A stretch of DNA of 64,000 nt from assembly GCF_042682545.1 (NCBI RefSeq), contig NZ_JBHUHQ010000020.1; one strand, 5' to 3'. Under the pieces are notes generated by a model. The model saw nothing but the letters and a program-made list of their open reading frames with translations. It was not told the DNA's origin and did not search any database. Origin of the DNA: Ornithinibacillus salinisoli (GTDB lineage Bacteria > Bacillota > Bacilli > Bacillales > Amphibacillaceae). Made by a program: the position numbers and the translations under genes. Shown here in pieces: positions 34,267 to 41,776 of the stretch (within the stretch, counting starts at the first letter, position 1; each line of letters begins with the position of its first letter).

Positions 34267-35127
34267 TTATCCTGTAATTCGTACAATATGCACGTCATGA
34301 CAAAAGCCTTTCATGCTATTATAAATGCGCTGTGCCTTATTATGATGTTGTACAAGCCCATAGACAGTTGGGCCACTTCCACTCATAAGAACTCCATCTG
34401 CACCTGCTACAGCCATCTTTTGCTTAATCCGCTTTACATCTGGATATATGGACATCGTAACTGCTTCTAAAGAATTTCCAATATGATTGCAAATATTATG
34501 GAAATCCTTTTCATGTAATGCTTGTATGATTGCGTTTGTATGAGGGTGTGGTATAACATCCGTATTAACTCGATGAAAAATTGATTTTGTAGAAACTCCA
34601 ATATCTGGCTTTGCTAATATAACCCAGCAGGATGGTGGAGAAGGCAGCCTTGTAATGATCTCACCTTGCCCCTTCGCGATTGCTGTTGAACCATACACAC
34701 AGAATGGCACATCGGAATCAATTTTCAATCCTAGTAAAGCAAGTTCCTCTAAAGAAACCCCTACGTCCCAAAGCTTGTTCAAACCACGTAATACAGCCGC
34801 TGCATCTGTACTGCCACCACCTAAACCAGCTGATACAGGTATATTTTTTTCAATTTTTATATGGACACCCTGCTTAATCCCATATTGCACTTTAAATAAT
34901 TTAGCTGCCTTATAAGCTAAATTTCTCTCATCGTTTGGAACATACCTACTCCAGAGTGATACTTCAATCCGGTCTTCCTGCAATTTATCTAATTCAATTC
35001 GATCTGCTAAATCGATAGTAGTCATAATCATTTCTACATCATGATGACCATCATTTCGCTTTCCTAAAACATCTAATGATAAATTTATTTTAGCCGGAGC
35101 CTTCTCAAAAAGAGTCATATCCGTCAC
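34267..35127 (-). CDS. ispE: 4-diphosphocytidyl-2-C-methyl-D-erythritol kinase
   Basis: GHMP kinase of the MEP isoprenoid pathway. The 286-aa product has EKAPAKINLSLDVLGKRNDGHH with the substrate lysine and the ATP loop PVSAGLGGGSTDAAAVLRGL, DSDVPFCVYG and MSGSGPTVYGL. All three GHMP motifs are intact. The start MTDMTLFEKAPAK could also be the second ATG, three codons in. It lies upstream of purR by 65 bp, as in B. subtilis. Confidence 0.97.
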   Translation of the reverse strand: MTDMTLFEKAPAKINLSLDVLGKRNDGHHDVEMIMTTIDLADRIELDKLQEDRIEVSLWSRYVPNDERNLAYKAAKLFKVQYGIKQGVHIKIEKNIPVSAGLGGGSTDAAAVLRGLNKLWDVGVSLEELALLGLKIDSDVPFCVYGSTAIAKGQGEIITRLPSPPSCWVILAKPDIGVSTKSIFHRVNTDVIPHPHTNAIIQALHEKDFHNICNHIGNSLEAVTMSIYPDVKRIKQKMAVAGADGVLMSGSGPTVYGLVQHHNKAQRIYNSMKGFCHDVHIVRITG

Positions 35128-35270
35128 CTACTTTTTTTCCTTCGCCCATTCGCAAAAACAGTTTTGAACAGTTTTCACTTTACGTAAGCAAATTGTATCA
35201 TAATAAAAAAATCCAGGCGACTGGTAACTGAAAAACAACTGTTATCTCATAGGAAACCTAGCATATAGCA

Positions 35271-35494
35271 AGAACAAAAGCGCAAGCGCCCGTTTAGCGA
35301 CGTACGAACTGGACTGAGCCGCAGGAGATAAAGGAAACACGGCAACCGAAGGAATTTAGGATGTTCGACTATGTCGAACTGTTATCGTACGGAGGTGAGG
35401 GAAGTTGCGCTAGTCGCTGGGCGCTGGAGCTGGACGTGGCTGTTCTTGCCAAGAAGTATCCACAGGTATTAAACTTTATAATTTCCTAGACAAT
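35271..35494 (+). repeat. dispersed intergenic repeat, family A, copy 2 (short form)
   Basis: Begins AGAACAAAAGCGCAAGCGCC. Strongly matches copy 1 at both ends: TACGAACTGGACTGAGCCG, GGAGATAAAGGAAACACGGC, TCGTACGGAGGTGAGGGAAG and GCGCTAGTCGCTGGGCGCTGG. It lacks the 55-bp hairpin module of copy 1 but carries another small hairpin (TTCGACTATGTCGAA). Its right end touches the A-tract of the sspF terminator. It lies between ispE and sspF with no promoter for either recognised inside. Confidence 0.85.
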
Positions 35495-35498
35495 AAGA

Positions 35499-35534
35499 AA
35501 AAACGGCAAATCCTTATTAGGATCTGCCGTTTTG
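35499..35534 (-). terminator. sspF terminator overlapping the coding end
   Basis: CGGCAAATCC / GGATCTGCCG stem (one mismatch, loop TTATTA) flanked by A/T runs. Its 5' arm on the minus strand is made of the last four codons and the stop region of sspF. Confidence 0.8.
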
Positions 35535-35696
35535 CATATTTTGCTCGGCTATTTCAATTGCTCGTTTAACCATGTTCCCGGCATCCCTTGCCTTAATGCC
35601 GCCCCAACCTTCTCGTTGTACCGTGTCGTAAAAGCCTAACTCTTTTGCAATTTCTTCTTTCAATTGGTCGGACATCATTCCACCGCGTCGCGCCAT
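35517..35696 (-). CDS. sspF: small acid-soluble spore protein, SspF-type
   Basis: A 59-aa alpha/beta-type SASP relative that coats spore DNA. Sequence MARRGGMMSDQLKEEIAKEL and FYDTVQREGWGGIKARDAGN, followed by MVKRAIEIAEQNMQNGRS. The LKEEIAKELGFYDTV and GGIKARDAGNMVKRAIE segments match the SspF family, including the GPR protease-type E-rich site. CCTTTC complement (GGAAAGGGG) provides the ribosome site. It lies between ispE and veg as in B. subtilis. Confidence 0.93.
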   Translation of the reverse strand: MARRGGMMSDQLKEEIAKELGFYDTVQREGWGGIKARDAGNMVKRAIEIAEQNMQNGRS

Positions 35697-35809
35697 GAAA
35701 GAACAACCCCTTTCCTGTTAAAACTTCCTACGACATCAATAGTATATGTAAATATATATATCCAAGCCATGTTATATGTATACAGAAAAGGAAATTTTTT
35801 CGTTCAACT

Positions 35810-36166
35810 TCAATTTGAAAAATCGTATTGCTTCAATAAGCCTTCTAATTTTAGTGCTAAACCAATATTACCGTCTACTTTTAATTTACCTGTCATGAAA
35901 GCAGTTGTACTGTTTAGTTCACCAAGCAAAAATTTCCTAAAATACTTTTCTTTCATTTTTAAAATACAACTAGGGTCTTTCTCCACGTAATCAAAAATAG
36001 CTGCGGAGCCATCTTCAAACACTAACTGATATTTCTTATCTTCTACATCAATTAATTGAAATTCATAGGTTGTGTTTAAATCGGCATAAGGACTCTTTTT
36101 TTCAAGTAGCTTCTCCTCAATTTGCTTCCATATTTCTTCCACCGTTCCAGTTTGTACCAAACTCAT
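35810..36166 (-). CDS. SCP2 sterol-binding-fold protein
   Basis: A 118-aa single-domain protein of the SCP2 (sterol carrier protein 2) type. Indicators are QLVFEDGSAAIFDYVEKDPSCIL, the helix YFRKFLLGELNSTTAFMTG and the closing KLKVDGNIGLALKLEGLL, the most characteristic SCP2 stretch. In bacteria such domains bind hydrophobic ligands, but the ligand is unknown. AAAGGGG precedes the ATG. It is inserted between sspF and veg, where B. subtilis has nothing comparable. No signal peptide. Confidence 0.85.
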   Translation of the reverse strand: MSLVQTGTVEEIWKQIEEKLLEKKSPYADLNTTYEFQLIDVEDKKYQLVFEDGSAAIFDYVEKDPSCILKMKEKYFRKFLLGELNSTTAFMTGKLKVDGNIGLALKLEGLLKQYDFSN

Positions 36167-36202
36167 TCTCTATTTCCCCTTTTTTAAAATTTTCCAAAAA
36201 AT

Positions 36203-36244
36203 ATATATAAAAATATAGAACAGCAAACTCGTTGTTTACTGTTC
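36203..36244 (-). terminator. veg terminator
   Basis: GAACAGCAAAC (36218-36228) / GTTTACTGTTC (36234-36244), one G-T pair, 5-nt loop, then TATATTTTTATAT on the minus strand. It overlaps the veg stop codon. Confidence 0.8.
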
Positions 36245-36502
36245 CATCAAAAGTGCTTTTGTACGTTCATCTAGGAAGCTTAATTCTACTGTTTCAGTTA
36301 ATACGTCTGCATAGCTGTATGAAACACGTTCGAATGCATTTTCTTCTTGGTCCAATTCAACAATGAAAACAGAAGGATAGGTTTCTGCTAAAATACCGGA
36401 TCGCTCAATTGTTTTCCTTCTACCACCATTGGCTTTCAGTGTTAGACGTTTTCCGACTTGACCTTCAAGACCTTGCTTAATTTCGATTAATGTTTTAGCC
36501 AA
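36236..36502 (-). CDS. veg: Veg protein (biofilm regulator)
   Basis: Highly expressed small protein that stimulates biofilm gene expression in B. subtilis by affecting SinR. The TTG at 36502 (GGTGGAG 4-6 bases upstream) gives an 88-aa product, AKTLIEIKQGLEGQVGKRLT onward, which aligns from its first residue with B. subtilis Veg. The central LKANGGRRKTIERSGILAET is nearly invariant. Upstream codons to 36538 are not supported. Confidence 0.96.
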   Translation of the reverse strand: MAKTLIEIKQGLEGQVGKRLTLKANGGRRKTIERSGILAETYPSVFIVELDQEENAFERVSYSYADVLTETVELSFLDERTKALLMEQ

Positions 36503-36683
36503 TACACTCCACCTCACTGTAGTTACATCATAACACAAGCTTGTTTTATAGTCAAATAAAATATTATATTATAACAAGATATGTTTTTTCCTGTCAACAA
36601 CTAATTTAGCTATTACGTATATTATTTCAAAATGTTAACAAATTATGTATGAATTTTAATGTATATTTGAATAAAATTAAAAC

Positions 36684-36728
36684 ACGTACAGCTAGATTAT
36701 TGGAAATTCCAATAATCTAGCTGTACGT
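36684..36728 (-). terminator. 45-nt perfect palindrome at the yabG 3' end
   Basis: Two perfectly complementary 22-base arms with a single central base. The left arm starts ACGTACAGCTAGATTATTGG. The stop codon of yabG and its last three codons are inside the right arm. The minus-strand tail is GTTTTAATTTTATT, so a terminator is the likely role. Confidence 0.8.
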
Positions 36729-37619
36729 AGTATGTTCTTCATCATCTTGACCCTGATCTTGATCTTCTTCTAAATAAGGCATACCTGTACGAAGTAGCCC
36801 TCTCGTTTCGATGCCGCCCATGCCTTTCTCACCAGTTAATGTATTGCGTAATGCATCCCATACACTTACTTTTTCCATAAAAGGTGTATATGCTATTTTG
36901 GCAGCAATATATACGGGGTCAAGTGCATGTATATTAATTCGCAAAGGTGAACTCGCAAAATTCGCTCCCGCTCGAATGAGTGATTCAAAATGTGATTGAC
37001 AAGCTCCAGCAAATATTACGAGTTCATCTAAATTGGGAACAACTTTCCTTGCTTCGCGAACAGTTTCGGCAAAGAATTTTGAATGTCTATAAGCACGAAG
37101 GTCATTTTTTCTACCTTTATTCTTGGAAAAAGAATCATGACCCGTTATAACGATAATATTTGGCTGTATCTTCCGAATTAGATCTCCAATCTCAAACTGC
37201 ATTTCCTTTTCGTTAATATGAACACCATGAACCTGTAATCCCAATCGTTGATAAAGTGTTATGCATTTTCGCAAATACATTTGATCTCCGTCCAAATGTA
37301 GAACACTTGCCGGTAATTGAAAATACTCTGTATATTGGTATCCATCTGTAGATTGGTACTCCCTTTTTTCCTTCATTAAATGAAAATCTTGTCGAAACAA
37401 TCGATAAGAAAATTCCTCTTGTTCTTTTACTTTTAGTCTTCTTTTCTGTAAATCACGATCTTCCACTCGGATTAAGTCATCTATCGGAGCATCTGCCTCT
37501 AAGCGAATATCTTCTCCATGTAAAATAGCTCTTTTCTCTTTGAGTGAAACAATACGAAATAACAGATCGTTCTTATATGATAATCTTGTAACTAAATCAC
37601 CAATTGATAAAGATACCAT
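36717..37619 (-). CDS. yabG: sporulation-specific protease YabG
   Basis: Mother-cell protease that processes spore coat proteins. The 300-aa protein matches the family: an N-terminal SH3-like part (MVSLSIGDLVTRLSYKNDLL) and a catalytic region with VLHLDGDQMYLRKC, IIVITGHDSFSK (likely catalytic His), ELVIFAGACQSHFESL (likely catalytic Cys) and ANFASSPLRINIHALDPVYI. GAGGTGG before the ATG. It lies between veg and rsmA as in B. subtilis. Sigma-K control is expected, but no site is assigned. Confidence 0.95.
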   Translation of the reverse strand: MVSLSIGDLVTRLSYKNDLLFRIVSLKEKRAILHGEDIRLEADAPIDDLIRVEDRDLQKRRLKVKEQEEFSYRLFRQDFHLMKEKREYQSTDGYQYTEYFQLPASVLHLDGDQMYLRKCITLYQRLGLQVHGVHINEKEMQFEIGDLIRKIQPNIIVITGHDSFSKNKGRKNDLRAYRHSKFFAETVREARKVVPNLDELVIFAGACQSHFESLIRAGANFASSPLRINIHALDPVYIAAKIAYTPFMEKVSVWDALRNTLTGEKGMGGIETRGLLRTGMPYLEEDQDQGQDDEEHTTYS

Positions 37620-37713
37620 AAATCCACCTCACAGCCTTCACAGAAATTGAAAGCACATTGCTCCTATAGACTATGTAGATGAATCCAAACCTGTGCCTAG
37701 TACCTTTATAACG

Positions 37714-37755
37714 AAAATAGGGACAACGCACGATGACGTACGATATCCCTATTTT
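37714..37755 (-). terminator. rsmA downstream hairpin/terminator
   Basis: Perfect 10-bp arms AAAATAGGGA (37714-37723) and TCCCTATTTT (37746-37755), with an internal ACG/CGT helix in the loop. It is downstream of rsmA and upstream of yabG. Confidence 0.65.
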
Positions 37756-37941
37756 ATGTCTACATGCGATGTATTGCTTCCGAAGCTTCCTTTGTCCAGC
37801 CGGAGAAAGCAAATTGCCAAGAAATAAGACCCTATCAATAGATGCATCTCCGTCCTCTTGTTTCGCTTCGTAGGCGCAAAGGAATAAAGAAGCATATTCA
37901 GAAGTACCTGACTCATCACAAGCCTGTGAAAAGCGCCTTAT
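37756..37941. repeat. degenerate repeat-like sequence downstream of rsmA
   Basis: Contains TTGTCCAGCCGGAG followed by ATTGCCAAGAAATAAGACC (about 37792-37830), which resembles the right end of family A (GTCCGTCGGAGCTGG ... GCCAAGAAGTATCC). The rest shows no gene. Probably a decayed copy. Confidence 0.4.
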
Positions 37942-38823
37942 TTAAAGACTACGTTTATAAAAAGAATTTGCTAAAATAGCGAACTCTTCCATCGTCAATG
38001 ATTCGCCACGTCTTGTTCCATCAATTCCAATCTCGTTTAGAATAGTTGTAATTTCCCCTTTATCATATACATCTTTAAAATGGCTAGTTAAATTATTCCG
38101 TAATGTTTTTCTACGCTGAGCAAAACACGCTTGTACGATTGGAAAGAAATAATCCTCATTATCGACATGAACAGGTGGTTTCTCTCTGGTTGTTAGCTTT
38201 AATATACTCGAATCAACGTTCGGTTGAGGCATAAATACACTTTTGGGCACATTCATTACAACTTCAGCATGTGTGTAATATTGTATGGCAATTGTTAAAG
38301 AGCCATAACTTTTACTATTTGGTTTCGCTGCCATACGATCTGCTACTTCTTTCTGTATCATCACAGTAAGACTAGAGACAGGTAGTTTTTCCCGCAATAA
38401 TTTCATTAATATCGGCGTTGTGATGTAGTAAGGTAAGTTTGCTACAATATGTACCGGTTGTTCCGGTTCAAACTGTTCCTTTATCATCTCATGGACATTC
38501 GCTTTTAATATATCCTCATGGATGACTCGAACGTTTGAATACCCTTGAAGCGTATCATCCAAAATAGGTAATAATCGTTGATCTATTTCATAAGCCACTA
38601 CGTTATCAGCATGTACTGCCAATTGCTCCGTAAGCGCACCAATACCTGGTCCAATTTCTATTGCACCTGTTTCTTTGTTTATTCCAGCATGTTTAATAAT
38701 ATTTTTTAATATATTTACATCAATTAAGAAATTTTGACCTAAGCTTTTTTTAAACGTAAATTTATATTTATTTAGGATCTCTTTTGTTCGGATTGGAGTC
38801 GCAATATATCTATTTGTATTCAT
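37942..38823 (-). CDS. rsmA: 16S rRNA dimethyladenosine transferase (KsgA/RsmA)
   Basis: Dimethylates A1518 and A1519 of 16S rRNA late in 30S assembly; loss gives kasugamycin resistance. The 293-aa protein has KKSLGQNFLIDVNILKNII, the SAM motif AIEIGPGIGALTEQLA, VVAYEIDQRL and the catalytic motif IVANLPYYITTPI. A C-terminal helical domain follows (CFAQRRKTLRNNL). It overlaps rnmV by 14 nt, with AGGAGG inside the end of rnmV, so expression is coupled. Confidence 0.98.
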   Translation of the reverse strand: MNTNRYIATPIRTKEILNKYKFTFKKSLGQNFLIDVNILKNIIKHAGINKETGAIEIGPGIGALTEQLAVHADNVVAYEIDQRLLPILDDTLQGYSNVRVIHEDILKANVHEMIKEQFEPEQPVHIVANLPYYITTPILMKLLREKLPVSSLTVMIQKEVADRMAAKPNSKSYGSLTIAIQYYTHAEVVMNVPKSVFMPQPNVDSSILKLTTREKPPVHVDNEDYFFPIVQACFAQRRKTLRNNLTSHFKDVYDKGEITTILNEIGIDGTRRGESLTMEEFAILANSFYKRSL

Positions 38824-39385
38824 GGCTACTATCCTCCTGTTGCAAAGTTTCCATCGCTTGGTCGAACTGACTTTTCGTTATTTGAAACATTGATAATCGC
38901 TTTAGCAATTGTTTTCCGTTAGTATGTCCAATTTGCAATAACTCACCAAGCCGTTCTCTCCTATCACTTGCTCCTGGTCCACCAATGAGTCGATTTACAA
39001 TTAAGTCCTCTTTTGTAATCTCATTCTCTTCCCATTCTACTAATTCATATACATCAGCTAAAGCTTGTTGGATAGATTCAATCGATGCATGCTCTATTCC
39101 TAAGCTTTTATTATCTGGATGCTTCGCTCGTGCTTTATCCTGTGTTAAAAAGGCGTGTTTGCAACCTGGGACAGCTTGATTAATGATATGACGAATCCTC
39201 TCCCCAGGATAGTCTGGATCGGTAAAAATAATAACGCCACGTTTATCCTTTGCGTGTTGGATTTGTTTTAGTATTTTTTGATTGATAGCAGAGCCATTCG
39301 TTTCAATTGTGTCTGCATCAACAGCTAGTTTAATTTTCGTTGTATCGTCTCTTCCTTCAACTACAATTACTTCTTTTATTTTCAA
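38810..39385 (-). CDS. rnmV: ribonuclease M5
   Basis: Toprim endonuclease that matures 5S rRNA. The TTG at 39385 (GTGAGGAAAC upstream) gives a 191-aa protein starting with KIKEVIVVEGRDDTTKIKLA, where VVEGRDD is the Toprim glutamate motif at residues about 5-11. GVIIFTDPDYPGERIRH gives the DxD motif. SDRRERLGELLQIGHTNGKQLLKRL is the C-terminal RNA-binding domain. An ATG 11 codons upstream is less likely because its ribosome site is weak. Confidence 0.95.
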   Translation of the reverse strand: MKIKEVIVVEGRDDTTKIKLAVDADTIETNGSAINQKILKQIQHAKDKRGVIIFTDPDYPGERIRHIINQAVPGCKHAFLTQDKARAKHPDNKSLGIEHASIESIQQALADVYELVEWEENEITKEDLIVNRLIGGPGASDRRERLGELLQIGHTNGKQLLKRLSMFQITKSQFDQAMETLQQEDSSHEYK

Positions 39386-39466
39386 AATCGTTTCCTCACT
39401 TTTATTTAAAAACTTCATAAACTCTTGTAGAGAGATAAGTCTTACTCCTTCTCTCTAGCAAAAAAT

Positions 39467-39499
39467 AATGCTCTTACCATTATACATGGCAAGAGCATT
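39467..39499 (-). terminator. yabE terminator
   Basis: AATGCTCTT (39467-39475) / AAGAGCATT (39491-39499), perfect 9 bp, with an A-run on the plus-strand side giving TTATTTTTT after it on the minus strand. Confidence 0.85.
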
Positions 39500-39510
39500 C
39501 ATTTCATAAT

Positions 39511-40707
39511 TTAATCGATTATTTTCACTTTAACTGTTCTTACTCCCCAACTATACGCAGCTGATTTAGTTGGTACATGAACATCAATACGATTCCCCTG
39601 AATATGTCCACCAGTGTCACCAGCTATCGCTTCTCCATAGCCTTCAACCCATACTTTTGATCCTAATGGAATAACAGATGGATCGACAGCAATAACTTTC
39701 ATATTAGGGTTATCATTTAAATTAATACCCGTAGTAGTATAGCCAGAACATCCGCTACAACTGGCGGTATACGCACTTGCAGTCATAGTAAACTCTTTTC
39801 CACCAGATGGTTTATTTCCTGATGATAATGTAGTCAGATTTTGGGCAGGTTTTTTCGTGCCCACTGCAACTACACGATTCTCACTATCTTGAGATACTTC
39901 TTCATCAATTAATTCACGGCTAACTTCTTTACCGTTTTCAAAGGTCACCTCGTATATTTTAACGATCTTACCATCTTGACCTTTAGCTAGAACTTTTTTC
40001 TTCCCTTTTTCAAGTGTATTGTCTTCTCGTGTTTCTGTTCTAAAAGCAATTGCTTCTTCAACTTCTTCTGTTTTTGTTTCAACACGAACAATATTAACCT
40101 TGATGTCATTTTTGACATCTTCTTTGACAGCAGGTTCGACTTTATCTTGGTCGGATAGTGAAATATTATTTGAATCTAATAATTCCTGAATCGTTCCACC
40201 TGTAGTCCAAACCTTTTCTTCATCCCCGCCATCATTAATGGTAACTTGAAATGCTTGATTAACAGCTAAATGTAAACCATCGGTAATTGCTTCATCTTTG
40301 TTATGTGAAATATCATCACGATCGGAAAATGAAAGATTATTTTCTGCTAAGAAAGCGCCGACGGTATCAGATACCGTATAATATTCTTTTTCTTCGCCAT
40401 CAATCGTAACAATAATCTGTTTGGCAGTTTTGTATTCTATTTCCATACCGTTTTCGATTTCTGCATCTAGTGAATGGGATAATGCATCATGTTCGCCAAC
40501 AGTAATAGCTACTTCTTCAAGCAGTTCTTTTACGGTATCAGCGTGTGTTTTAATGGTTTGAACTTCACCATTATCTGAAAGTGTCACATCTGCCTTTGTT
40601 GCTTCATAAAGTATCAAAGAAGAGAAAGCGACAAGAATCAGCACACCGATACTTGAAATAACCAGCTTCATTTTTGAGGCCGGCAATAGCTTTGAAAAAT
40701 TTCGCAT
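39511..40707 (-). CDS. yabE: cell-wall protein YabE: DUF348 x3, G5 and 3D domains
   Basis: Predicted secreted peptidoglycan-remodelling protein of the Rpf/stationary-phase-survival type. The 398-aa product has an N-terminal membrane anchor or signal (about 13-33). Three ubiquitin-like DUF348 repeats follow (about 38-80, 95-138, 150-193), then a G5 domain (about 203-280) and a C-terminal 3D catalytic domain with ASAYTASCSGCSGYTTTGI, AVDPSVIPLGSKVWVEGYG and the aspartate cluster in AGDTGGHIQGNRIDV. Its sigma-A promoter is clear. In B. subtilis it is also controlled by antisense RNA; none is evident here. Confidence 0.94.
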   Translation of the reverse strand: MRNFSKLLPASKMKLVISSIGVLILVAFSSLILYEATKADVTLSDNGEVQTIKTHADTVKELLEEVAITVGEHDALSHSLDAEIENGMEIEYKTAKQIIVTIDGEEKEYYTVSDTVGAFLAENNLSFSDRDDISHNKDEAITDGLHLAVNQAFQVTINDGGDEEKVWTTGGTIQELLDSNNISLSDQDKVEPAVKEDVKNDIKVNIVRVETKTEEVEEAIAFRTETREDNTLEKGKKKVLAKGQDGKIVKIYEVTFENGKEVSRELIDEEVSQDSENRVVAVGTKKPAQNLTTLSSGNKPSGGKEFTMTASAYTASCSGCSGYTTTGINLNDNPNMKVIAVDPSVIPLGSKVWVEGYGEAIAGDTGGHIQGNRIDVHVPTKSAAYSWGVRTVKVKIID

Positions 40708-40733
40708 GCTACATGCCTCCTTAATCGTGTTTG

Positions 40734-40762
40734 ATTATATAAACACTAGTATGCAAAGTCAA
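40734..40762 (-). promoter_or_regulatory. yabE promoter
   Basis: On the minus strand: TTGACT, 17-bp spacer, perfect TATAAT, ending 27 bp before the yabE start. Confidence 0.8.
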
Positions 40763-40863
40763 AGCATAAACGATTACGTTTGTTTTACAATTTCATTACA
40801 ATCGGACATGTATATGCTGTAATCCGTTGGTATTACTGCGTTTAAGATTGTTGCTTTTGGCAT

Positions 40864-40894
40864 AAAAAAAAGACTAGATTTTGCACTAGTCTTT
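40864..40894 (-). terminator. tatD terminator
   Basis: AAAGACTAG (40869-40877) / CTAGTCTTT (40886-40894), perfect 9 bp, followed on the minus strand by eight or more Ts. Confidence 0.9.
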
Positions 40895-40946
40895 ACTTAT
40901 TGTATAAATTACCCATGTAAATATACCCATTTATTCCAAATTATTT

Positions 40947-41714
40947 TCATTTTATCCCAAATAAAGTAAATGCATTATCAGTCGTATTTTTACTTATTTC
41001 ATCGAATGACAAACCCCTTAATTCGGCAATTTTTTCAGCAACTAATTTTACATATGCGGGTTCATTTCGTTTTCCGCGATTTGGGTGTGGTGCGAGAAAT
41101 GGTGCATCTGTCTCAACTAACAAGCGGTTTAATGGTACACTTGCTGCTACTTCTTTTGGTAAGGGGGCATTTTTAAATGTTACTGGCCCACCGAGAGAAA
41201 TGTAGAAGTTCATTTCTAGACATGCTTGCACATAACTTATAGAGTCATTGTAGCAATGCATGATACCTCCAACTTCTTTCGCATCTTCCTCCTGTAAAAT
41301 TTCAATAATGTCTTCTGTTGCTTCTCGATTGTGTATGATGATTGGCATATTTACTTTCTTCGCTAAACGAATTTGTTTGCGAAATACTTCCTTTTGTATT
41401 TCCTTTGGTGATTTATCCCAATGATAATCTAGACCCATTTCACCAATTGCTACTACTTTCGGATGTGACGATAGCTCCTCAATCCAGGCTAGGTCCTCAT
41501 CTTTCATATCAATCGCATCCACTGGATGCCAGCCAACAGCAGCATAAATCGTATCATACTGTTCGGCAATCTCTATTGCTAGTGGAATCGTTTCTCGATC
41601 AAAACCTACCACAACCATATATTTAACACCTGTATCAAATGCACGTTGAATCACTTCATCTCGATCTTCGATAAATTGTCTTGCATTAACGTGTACATGC
41701 GTATCAAATAACAT
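40947..41714 (-). CDS. tatD: TatD-family metal-dependent hydrolase (DNase)
   Basis: 255-aa TIM-barrel metalloenzyme; TatD proteins act as 3'-5' exonucleases/DNases. Metal ligands are visible: DTHVHVN at the N-terminus, AIGEMGLDYHW with the glutamate, PIIIHNREA, MHCYND and LVETDAPFLAPHPNRGKRNEP. The ATG at 41714 has GGAGGT 7 bases upstream; a TTG five codons earlier overlaps it. Corresponds to B. subtilis yabD, downstream of metS. Confidence 0.95.
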   Translation of the reverse strand: MLFDTHVHVNARQFIEDRDEVIQRAFDTGVKYMVVVGFDRETIPLAIEIAEQYDTIYAAVGWHPVDAIDMKDEDLAWIEELSSHPKVVAIGEMGLDYHWDKSPKEIQKEVFRKQIRLAKKVNMPIIIHNREATEDIIEILQEEDAKEVGGIMHCYNDSISYVQACLEMNFYISLGGPVTFKNAPLPKEVAASVPLNRLLVETDAPFLAPHPNRGKRNEPAYVKLVAEKIAELRGLSFDEISKNTTDNAFTLFGIK

Positions 41715-41730
41715 CCTATCAACCTCCAAA

Positions 41731-41768
41731 AGAAAAGGTCAGCTTCCACTATTGTAGAAGAAGACCTT
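41731..41768 (-). terminator. metS terminator
   Basis: AAGGTC..CTTC (41735-41746) pairs with GAAG..GACCTT (41757-41768), a 10-nt loop, with TTTTCT following on the minus strand. It also contains the tatD upstream region, so some read-through is likely. Confidence 0.65.
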
Positions 41769-41776
41769 GAATTCAC

